NCBI GenBank assembly: GCA_910585895.1
Contig: CAJUHY010000068.1
Span: 1-12,148, forward strand
DNA length: 12,148 nt
Origin: an uncultured Lachnospiraceae bacterium
Lineage (GTDB): Bacteria > Bacillota > Clostridia > Lachnospirales > Lachnospiraceae
Direction: 5' to 3'
The notes below the pieces were generated by a model. It had not been told where the DNA came from, made no database searches, and saw only the letters and a list, made by a program, of their open reading frames with translations. Position 1 is the first letter of the stretch. Each line of letters starts with the position of its first letter. Below, in pieces: positions 6,837 to 12,148 of the stretch. The translations under genes and the position numbers were made by a program.

Positions 6837-6871
6837 AAAAAGTTCCCGGAATTTATTTCCAGGAACTTTTT
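6837..6871. terminator. Bidirectional terminator between HTH and permease genes
   Basis: AAAAAGTTCC (6837-6846) pairs with GGAACTTTTT (6862-6871). One further position and then a GGAA/TTCC extension follow, closing on a five-base loop. The odd position is C-A on the plus strand but a G-U pair on the minus strand, so the stem is unbroken for transcripts of the permease gene, which ends at 6926. A-runs and T-runs at both ends let it also terminate the convergent HTH gene. Confidence 0.9.
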
Positions 6872-6925
6872 GGGCTGCAAATCAGGCAAACTGCAGCATT
6901 GACACGTTTCATATTCTCTTGTCAT

Positions 6926-9532
6926 TTAATCTGCATATATCCGCAATCTCAGAGCAACGCTGCCCTCTCCATATTTCCGGTATAAGTAAAACACAATTAA
7001 GCTGCAGGATACAAACAACAAACATGCGCAGACTGCAAACTCTGCAATGGGATAACTGACAGCAAAATATCCCATCCGTTCCTGCATGTATTTCCCAATC
7101 AGCCAGAAAACCATACTGCCAAAAACAGCTGTCAGCACAGTGATAATGAGACTGTAAATAATCCCTTCCCAAATCAGCATCTTCCTTAACTGTCTGCCCG
7201 TCAGACCGACGCTTTCCATCACTGCAAATTCTTTCCTTCTCACTGTAAGGCCTGTGATTGTCACATTGATATAATTGACAATACCCATCAGCAGCAAAAT
7301 CCCACACAAGGCTCCCATCAGCAGGCGGTTAGAAACGATATAATCCTGCATTTCCGTAAACACATCCTGTTTTGAAAAAAACGTAAGCGTCAGCCGCTCA
7401 TCCCTCATCCAATAGTCCTGCGCTTTCTCAACCGCAAGCATAATCGGCGCGTTGTAACTATCCACAAGCCTCCTTACTTCTTCCTCAAGGACAGACCGGC
7501 AGCCCGGTTTTGCATCCAAAAATACACCAAACGTCTGTCTCTTTGCCCTGATATTGGCAAACCCTTTTTCGCTTATCAGGAAATAAACATTGTTATCAAA
7601 CCTTATCGTATGCTTAGACTCCGGCAATCCCTCCTGCTTAAAATCCAGATACCCGCCAAAGCGCATATCCCTTGTCTTTTTCTTGTTCACGATATCATAA
7701 ACCCCAAATTTCATTCCTATCATCTCTCTGCTCATCTCGTACTCTGACGGCGATAGTTGATGTTCATGCATCATAATCATTCCTTCGCCGTTGATTACTG
7801 AATCCACATCCAGATATAGCTCTTGCTCCTCAGAAAGTAACTTCAGGCTTTGCAGATACTCATCGCTCATTATCTGCATTACAAATGGGCAGCGGTACAG
7901 CCAATATTCCCGAATCCTATCCAGAAATATTTGCAGCGCTTTTTCCTCTACCAGAACTTCTCCAAACCCTCCCTGGATGATTTCACTTTGCTGAATATCG
8001 GAAAAGCTTAGTATCTTCTCCACAAGTTCATCCGGAATCAGGGGCACGATGCCATCTTCATTTTTCCTGGATGAATCCATGGCAACATCATCATACTCCC
8101 AGGCTATCACCCGCGTTTCAACCATAACATCATTATAATCATATTCTATCTGGTTGACCTTGTCAGAACCTTTAAAAATCATGGCTACCCCCAGCGAGAC
8201 AACCAACCCCAGCGTGAGACACAGCGCGCTGACCCAAAACCGTTTCTTAAAGCGCACAACGTTTCTCCATGCCATCTGCCAGAGTTGAAAACTATGTTGT
8301 CCCATACGCTGTACAGATTTCCCACTGTAGAATTCTCCAGCTGCCGTTTCCATATAGTTGACGGCTTCCACCGGAGTCAGTTTCACAGTATGGCGTATAG
8401 CAAGCGCAGAACTTAAGAATGTCACGCACGCCACAAAAAAAACAGACAAAACCAACAGCAACGGACGAAACGTAATCATCCCAGCTGCGCTGCCAATCCG
8501 GTACAGATACATCTTGGACAACAGGAATGGAAGCACGGCAAGCGCAATGAATACTCCTGCCGCTACACCAAGCAGACTTCCCTCCAGAACATTCCTTGCC
8601 GCCTGCTGGAAAACAATTGCCTGTAATTGTCTCTTCGTAGTCCCCAGCGTTTTCAGCAGCCCATATTCCCGTATTTTCCGTTCATAGGAAATATGCAGCA
8701 CATTGTAAATAAGAAGCCCCGCGCTGAGCAGAATGGAAACCGCCAGCACAAACACGGTGTCAAACCCTCCTGCTATCGTAAATACAGCTACTTCCAGCGA
8801 TGTATCCTCTCCAAAAAACCTCTGCTGATAGCCCCGCATAGAAATATCATGGTAAAGCTTCTTCTCAACCTCTCTGCCGGATATATTATCATACTGTCTC
8901 AAAAAAAGCGTCCGTTCCCATTCTTTCTCACTGGACACAGCGTTGAGAAAATCCCTGGAGAAATATGCATCAGGCGGTCCGTAAATAATTGTTGCAATAT
9001 ACTCCGTATAATACCCTGATAAATGAAACGTAAACTCCTCCTGCCTGCCCTCAGAAAATTCAATTGTGATTGGCAGCTCCATGCCTGGTTCCGGCTTGGT
9101 AATCCCCAACATTTCCAAAGTCCGCATCGGAAGCATGACGTCCATCTTTTTCTGTGGGTATGTTCCATGAATATCTGTAAATGCAGGACTTTTTATCTTC
9201 TCCCACGCCACTTCATCAATGACTGCAGCACGGTCGCCCAATGCCGCTCCAAACTGTATATGCTCCCCCACATCCTTGATATAAGAGAGTTCCCGTATCT
9301 TTCCATATTGTTCCAGCGATGCCTCTTCAAGGGTAGTGTTTGATACCACGCCCCGCGTCCTGGCCTCGCTCAGCATATCCGTCTCTATCTTGCCGGAAGC
9401 AAAACTGAACACAGTAAAAAGCAGCATCACGGCAAAAGCGATGGCCCCTGACAGTACCAGACGCCGCCCCTTATCCGCCCGGAACTCCTTCCTGGCAAGA
9501 TTTGCCACTACTTTCTTATTATTATTCTTCAT
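6926..9532 (-). CDS. ABC transporter permease with two FtsX-type domains
   Basis: Membrane subunit of the transporter whose ATPase is encoded just upstream. With the ATG at 9532 it has 868 residues and eight predicted membrane segments: about 25-47, 255-277, 312-337, 355-378, 433-453, 735-758, 787-812 and 828-852. Large extracellular domains lie at about 48-250 and 455-730. The two halves each carry an FtsX-type coupling segment (ERKIREYGLLKTLGTTKRQL near 284, RRKEFAVMESVGLTGRQL near 765). This is the duplicated MacB/LolC-like layout and not the 10-segment BceB layout. ATG 9532 overlaps the ATPase stop by 11 bases, which implies translational coupling; TTG 9562 and ATG 9556 are possible earlier starts but lack good ribosome binding sites. 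The substrate is not evident; peptides, antibiotics or lipids are family-level possibilities. Confidence 0.9.
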   Translation of the reverse strand: MKNNNKKVVANLARKEFRADKGRRLVLSGAIAFAVMLLFTVFSFASGKIETDMLSEARTRGVVSNTTLEEASLEQYGKIRELSYIKDVGEHIQFGAALGDRAAVIDEVAWEKIKSPAFTDIHGTYPQKKMDVMLPMRTLEMLGITKPEPGMELPITIEFSEGRQEEFTFHLSGYYTEYIATIIYGPPDAYFSRDFLNAVSSEKEWERTLFLRQYDNISGREVEKKLYHDISMRGYQQRFFGEDTSLEVAVFTIAGGFDTVFVLAVSILLSAGLLIYNVLHISYERKIREYGLLKTLGTTKRQLQAIVFQQAARNVLEGSLLGVAAGVFIALAVLPFLLSKMYLYRIGSAAGMITFRPLLLVLSVFFVACVTFLSSALAIRHTVKLTPVEAVNYMETAAGEFYSGKSVQRMGQHSFQLWQMAWRNVVRFKKRFWVSALCLTLGLVVSLGVAMIFKGSDKVNQIEYDYNDVMVETRVIAWEYDDVAMDSSRKNEDGIVPLIPDELVEKILSFSDIQQSEIIQGGFGEVLVEEKALQIFLDRIREYWLYRCPFVMQIMSDEYLQSLKLLSEEQELYLDVDSVINGEGMIMMHEHQLSPSEYEMSREMIGMKFGVYDIVNKKKTRDMRFGGYLDFKQEGLPESKHTIRFDNNVYFLISEKGFANIRAKRQTFGVFLDAKPGCRSVLEEEVRRLVDSYNAPIMLAVEKAQDYWMRDERLTLTFFSKQDVFTEMQDYIVSNRLLMGALCGILLLMGIVNYINVTITGLTVRRKEFAVMESVGLTGRQLRKMLIWEGIIYSLIITVLTAVFGSMVFWLIGKYMQERMGYFAVSYPIAEFAVCACLLFVSCSLIVFYLYRKYGEGSVALRLRIYAD

Positions 9533-10202
9533 CCCCGTTTCCCCGCACTTTCCCATCCTCAATGCGGATGATATGATCCGTCATCTGTGCGATTTCTTCA
9601 TTATGTGTCACAACCATAATCGTCTGGTGGAACAAAGCGGCGCTGGACTTTAAAAGACCCACTACTTCCGTGCCAGTCACAGAATCAAGATTACCTGTTG
9701 GCTCATCAGCAAGAATTACTGCCGGCTTAGCAGACAATGCCCGCGCTATCGCCACTCTCTGCTGCTGACCGCCGGAAAGCATGTGCGGCATACTGTCTAA
9801 CTTCTCACGCAGTTTCAGCGTATCTATAACACGGTCAAAAAATTGACCATCCGGTTCTCTTCCATCCAGCTGCAGCGGAAGCATAATATTCTCATAAACA
9901 TTCAATACCGGAACCAAATTATAATTCTGGAATACAAAACCAATATTTCTCCTCCGAAAAACCGTCAGTTCATCCTTCTTCAGCCTGCCGATATTCTCGC
10001 CACGCACAAGCACATCGCCCTCTGTAGGATTGTCCAGCCCTCCCAACATATTAAGGAGCGTGGTCTTACCGCTTCCCGAGGAACCTATAATGGCAACAAA
10101 CTCCCCATCCTCCACAGAAATAGAAACTCCGTCCAACGCGCGGACTTCACCCGATGGGGTCTGATAAATCTTCTTTACCTCTCTGGTTTCCAATACTTTC
10201 AT
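9522..10202 (-). CDS. ABC transporter ATPase, MacB/LolD-type
   Basis: 226 residues, the normal size for the ATPase of FtsX-type (type VII) transporters. All ATPase motifs are present: Walker A GSSGSGKT (40-47), Q-loop Gln92 in FQNYNLVP, signature LSGGQ (142-146), Walker B ILADEP with Asp166 and Glu167, D-loop near NLDS and switch His200. It should bind at the cytosolic face of the permease encoded next and power conformational signalling or extrusion. The start has AGGAGGG seven bases upstream. A separate promoter with a regulator-type direct repeat lies in the 169-bp gap behind the kinase gene, so the transporter pair can be induced apart from the two-component genes. Confidence 0.95.
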   Translation of the reverse strand: MKVLETREVKKIYQTPSGEVRALDGVSISVEDGEFVAIIGSSGSGKTTLLNMLGGLDNPTEGDVLVRGENIGRLKKDELTVFRRRNIGFVFQNYNLVPVLNVYENIMLPLQLDGREPDGQFFDRVIDTLKLREKLDSMPHMLSGGQQQRVAIARALSAKPAVILADEPTGNLDSVTGTEVVGLLKSSAALFHQTIMVVTHNEEIAQMTDHIIRIEDGKVRGNGDEE

Positions 10203-10231
10203 TTCCTATCCCTCCTGCCTTTCCCACATCA

Positions 10232-10265
10232 AATGCAAACTTTTCATACACTTGCATTCCAATGC
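10232..10265 (-). other. Overlapping inverted repeats in the transporter leader
   Basis: AATGCAA/TTGCATT arms (10232-10238 and 10252-10258) can form a hairpin with a 13-base loop, while GCATT/AATGC (10254-10258 and 10261-10265) can form a small competing one. Both lie in the 5' leader of the ABC ATPase mRNA, close to its ribosome binding site. The stems are short and may be incidental. Confidence 0.3.
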
Positions 10266-10282
10266 GTCGTTGATATAAATTC

Positions 10283-10291
10283 ATTCTAACA
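10283..10291 (-). promoter_or_regulatory. Extended -10 promoter of the ABC transporter genes
   Basis: On the minus strand TGTTAGAAT gives a -10 hexamer TAGAAT (10288-10283) with the extended TG motif. No -35 consensus occurs at the proper distance; a regulator repeat lies there instead. Start of transcription would be near 10276, giving a leader of about 74 bases. This is the architecture of an activator-dependent promoter. Confidence 0.6.
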
Positions 10292-10298
10292 GGAAGTT

Positions 10299-10316
10299 CT
10301 TACAATCTGCTTACAA
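10299..10316 (-). promoter_or_regulatory. Response-regulator operator TTGTAAG-N4-TTGTAAG
   Basis: Two exact 7-bp copies (minus strand 10316-10310 and 10305-10299) separated by four bases give an 11-bp step, the classical binding pattern of OmpR/PhoB-family dimers. The proximal copy ends 10 bp from the -10, so the pair covers the -35 region. The OmpR-family regulator encoded upstream is the likely ligand. Confidence 0.65.
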
Positions 10317-10342
10317 ACTTATATTTCTTTATTTTTTATAAC

Positions 10343-10362
10343 AACCGGCAGTTTTCCCGGTT
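10343..10362 (-). other. Hairpin just after the kinase gene
   Basis: AACCGG and CCGGTT pair around an eight-base loop, 10 bp beyond the kinase stop. It looks like a terminator stem but is followed on the minus strand by an A-rich run and not by T residues, so it would be weak at best. It may trim the mRNA or cause partial termination. Confidence 0.35.
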
Positions 10363-10371
10363 CGGCAGAAT

Positions 10372-11208
10372 TTACGGAAGAAAAATGATAATTTCCAATC
10401 CCTGTTTTTTTCGTCTCGCTTTTATAAATCCTCCATGATGAAAGACAATCTCACGCGAAAGATACAAGCCCAGCCCAAATCCCGGCTTCCCCTGTGTCTC
10501 CCTTCCCCTGTAAAACCGCTGGAAAATCAGCGCCTCTTCCCCCTCGCAGATTCCTGTGCCACTGTCCTCCACTGCAATTCGCGTGTACATCTCATTTCGA
10601 CTGACAGACACATCAATCACCGAATCACATGGAGAATATTTTACGCTGTTTTCCAGAATATTAAAAACCGCCTCACCAAGCCAATTGGCATCATGGGGCG
10701 TTTCTATTGCTTCTTCTGAGGTAAAATCAATAAAAATTTTTTTGTTCTCGGCTGCTTTTTTCACCTGCAGAATGCTCTGCAGGATTGTAGCGGAAAGAGC
10801 GGTCGAATCCGGTTTAATCTGAATAATCCTGTTCTCCAGCCTTGCCATCTTGATAAAACTCTCCGTCAGGAAATGCAGCTGTGATTCTGTATTTTTGAGG
10901 ATTTCTAAATAAGACTGCCTTTCTGTTTCGTCCTCAGCAGTATACATAAGTTCCAGGTAACTCTCCAAATTCGCCAGAGGATTGCGCATCTGATGGGCAA
11001 TCTCAGCAATCAGTTCCCTGATTTCATCGCGTTCCTTCTTTAACTGTCTTTCATTGCCATAAATTTTCTCCGATAACCTTAGCAGCTGATACTGAATTTT
11101 AGCTGGCAGTTCGTCTTTGTATTCTAAAGGGAAATCCAGTTGTTCCCCATTCAAAAGACGCTCTAAAACCCGGGAAAAAAATTCCATCTCTTTTCTTCTT
11201 TGAAACAT
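10372..11208 (-). CDS. Soluble histidine kinase without membrane segments
   Basis: 278 residues. A charged N-terminal helix region (1-65) is followed by the dimerisation/phosphoacceptor segment IAEIAHQMRNPL with His72, the N box NILENSVKYS (Asn187), the G1 box DSGTG (215-219) and the G2 box GFGLGL (243-248). All parts needed for autophosphorylation are present, but no hydrophobic stretch exists, so it is cytosolic or held by a partner. The start is firm: it lies two bases after the regulator stop, with GGAG inside the last regulator codons as ribosome binding site. The gene is thus not simply truncated by a misread start. Related kinases beside FtsX-type transporters are thought to receive signals from the transporter; here that is inference from gene order. 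Confidence 0.92.
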   Translation of the reverse strand: MFQRRKEMEFFSRVLERLLNGEQLDFPLEYKDELPAKIQYQLLRLSEKIYGNERQLKKERDEIRELIAEIAHQMRNPLANLESYLELMYTAEDETERQSYLEILKNTESQLHFLTESFIKMARLENRIIQIKPDSTALSATILQSILQVKKAAENKKIFIDFTSEEAIETPHDANWLGEAVFNILENSVKYSPCDSVIDVSVSRNEMYTRIAVEDSGTGICEGEEALIFQRFYRGRETQGKPGFGLGLYLSREIVFHHGGFIKARRKKQGLEIIIFLP

Positions 11209-11210
11209 AT

Positions 11211-11924
11211 CTATTCTCCAAATGTATAGCCCAGTCCAAATACCGTTTTGATATAGATAGGGTTGTATGGGTCAGGTTCAATCTTCTTTCGCAAGCGCGA
11301 AAGCGTGACATTAACTGTATTATCTTCCACATAGGAACCCTGTGCATCCCAGATTTGTTCTAACATCATCTGTTTTGTAACAACCCGCTTCCTGTTTCGC
11401 ACAAGCAGTTCAAGGAGAATGTATTCTTTGGGCGTAAGCCTCGCTTCCTCCCCGCAAAGCAGCACACGTTTGCGGGCGAAATCAATATGCAGATTTTCAT
11501 AATCAAATTCCTGCAATTCACTCCCGCCTGTCCTGCGAAGGACAGCCTGTACATGTTTCAATAAGACCGCCATCGAAAAAGGCTTTACAAGATAATCATC
11601 CGCTCCGCAGTCAAATGCGCGAATCATATCCATCTCATCGTCCCGCGCCGTCAAAAAAATCACCGGCGTCCCGCCGCTTTCCCGTACTTGGCGGCAAAGC
11701 GAAAAACCTTCGCCATCGGGAAGTCCGATATCTACCACCATAAGCGCTGCCCCTTCCCGAAACGCAGCCAGACCTTCTTTGACAGAACTGACCCCCTGAG
11801 CTATATACCCATCATTGGTAAACGCCTTACACAACGCCTTATTCAATAAAATATCATCTTCAACGACGACAACCCTTTTTCTGTTTTCATCTGACATTTT
11901 AGCTTCACGCTTATAACCAGACAT
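11211..11924 (-). CDS. OmpR/PhoB-family response regulator
   Basis: 237 residues with a receiver domain (about 17-130) and a winged-helix DNA-binding domain (about 140-237). Receiver residues are all present: acidic pocket Glu22-Asp23-Asp24, phosphoacceptor Asp65 (VVDIGLPDG), Thr92 in LTAR and Lys114 in VKPF. The C-terminal TPKEYILLELL and VNVTLSRLRKKI segments are typical of the OmpR type. The start is ATG 11924, seven bases after GGGAGGG; the ATG at 11945 has no ribosome binding site, and ATG 11897 would place the start after the strong site. It is the partner of the kinase encoded two bases downstream and likely controls the transporter promoter. Confidence 0.95.
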   Translation of the reverse strand: MSGYKREAKMSDENRKRVVVVEDDILLNKALCKAFTNDGYIAQGVSSVKEGLAAFREGAALMVVDIGLPDGEGFSLCRQVRESGGTPVIFLTARDDEMDMIRAFDCGADDYLVKPFSMAVLLKHVQAVLRRTGGSELQEFDYENLHIDFARKRVLLCGEEARLTPKEYILLELLVRNRKRVVTKQMMLEQIWDAQGSYVEDNTVNVTLSRLRKKIEPDPYNPIYIKTVFGLGYTFGE

Positions 11925-11944
11925 CTTGAATCCCTCCCTTTGCA

Positions 11945-11973
11945 TTTTTATGAGTAATCAAGTGTAATCAAAA
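11945..11973 (-). promoter_or_regulatory. Probable promoter of the two-component genes with TGATTAC direct repeat
   Basis: TTTTGA (11973-11968), a 17-bp spacer and TAAAAA (11950-11945) form a moderate promoter on the minus strand. The spacer and -35 carry two direct copies of TTGATTAC with a 10-bp step (7-bp cores at 11970-11964 and 11960-11954). A protein bound there would block or modulate the promoter. The copies differ from the TTGTAAG operator of the transporter genes. Confidence 0.45.
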
Positions 11974-11991
11974 TGCTTTTAAGGATAAAAC

Positions 11992-12020
11992 AAAAGGAAC
12001 CCTTGAAAATCAAGGATTCC
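11992..12020 (-). terminator. Terminator of the tRNA cluster
   Basis: On the minus strand GGAATCCTTG (12020-12011) pairs with CAAGGGTTCC (12005-11996) with one G-U pair, a five-base loop, and a TTTT run that continues as TTTTGTTTT. The G-U pair would be a mismatch on the plus strand. It ends the tRNA transcript and insulates the regulator promoter. Confidence 0.85.
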
Positions 12021-12035
12021 CACTAATTAAAAGAA

Positions 12036-12108
12036 TGAGACATCGGGGATTCGAACCCCGGACAACTTGATTAAAAGTCAAGTGCTCTGCCAACTGAGCT
12101 AATATCCC
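12036..12108 (-). tRNA. tRNA-Lys (anticodon TTT)
   Basis: A complete 73-base cloverleaf on the minus strand: acceptor GGGATAT with ATGTCTC (two G-U pairs), anticodon stem CTTGA with TCAAG around loop CTTTTAA, a standard T arm with loop TTCGAAT, and discriminator A. Anticodon TTT reads AAA and AAG. CCA is not encoded. It follows the next tRNA by only eight bases, so both come from one precursor. Confidence 0.95.
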
Positions 12109-12116
12109 ATATGCAA

Positions 12117-12148
12117 CTGGGCTAGCTGGATTCGAACCAGCGAATGCA
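12117..12148 (-). tRNA. 3' part of a tRNA, probably tRNA-Gln
   Basis: Only the T arm (GCTGG, loop TTCGAAT, CCAGC), the acceptor 3' strand TAGCCCA and discriminator G are inside the window. The implied 5' strand TGGGCTA, starting with T paired to A, is typical of bacterial tRNA-Gln, and the variable region TGCATTC fits. The anticodon is outside the window, so the identity is inferred. Confidence 0.7.

Noticed and set aside
10343..10362. True rho-independent terminator after the kinase gene
   Set aside because: The stem is only 6 bp and is followed by A-rich sequence, not T-rich, on the transcribed strand.
9522..11924. Assignment as a bacitracin-type BceRS-BceAB system
   Set aside because: The kinase lacks the two membrane helices and the permease has eight predicted segments in a duplicated MacB/LolC-like layout with two ectodomains, so the specific name is not supported.

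Overview
The window looks like a chromosomal segment of a Gram-positive Clostridia genome, most likely Lachnospiraceae. The basis is strong AGGAGG-type ribosome binding sites, tRNAs without an encoded CCA, a clade II single-chain PurL, a LacI-like/GGDEF fusion, and a two-component plus FtsX-type ABC cassette of a kind common in that family. No species can be named from the sequence alone. Almost everything is on the minus strand; the one plus-strand gene is a small helix-turn-helix regulator.

Layout from left to right. Positions 1-72 hold the first 24 codons of an unidentified minus-strand gene. Positions 73-454 are non-coding but structured: a 16-bp hairpin terminator, an inverted repeat and three TGATTAC repeats, all just 3' of a tRNA-Thr(GGT) gene. 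This resembles a possible integration junction. The tRNA has its own near-consensus promoter, which starts 10 bp beyond the purL stop. purL (600-4448) follows, and upstream of it with a 52-bp gap lies a cytosolic diguanylate cyclase (4501-6432) with a LacI-like ligand-binding domain and no DNA-binding domain. This gene is divergent from the small HTH gene (6619-6810), and the shared intergenic region holds candidate operators. A bidirectional terminator (6837-6871) separates the HTH gene from the next block.

The right half is a four-gene sensory/transport module on the minus strand: OmpR-type response regulator (11211-11924), membrane-free histidine kinase (10372-11208), ABC ATPase (9522-10202) and a large FtsX-type permease (6926-9532). 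The regulator and kinase genes are tightly coupled. The transporter pair has its own extended -10 promoter with an exact TTGTAAG-N4-TTGTAAG direct repeat over the -35 region, the expected binding pattern of an OmpR-family regulator. The simplest model is that the soluble kinase reads the state of the transporter or a cytosolic cue, and the regulator then switches on the transporter. A separate TGATTAC repeat pair in the regulator's own promoter suggests autoregulation or another regulator. The window ends in a tRNA cluster (tRNA-Lys(TTT), then the 3' part of a probable tRNA-Gln) with its terminator.

No CRISPR array, insertion sequence or rRNA was seen. Most genes are ordinary. The best leads are the tRNA-Thr flank, the membrane-free kinase/transporter circuit with its visible operators, and the regulatory region of the LacI-GGDEF gene.
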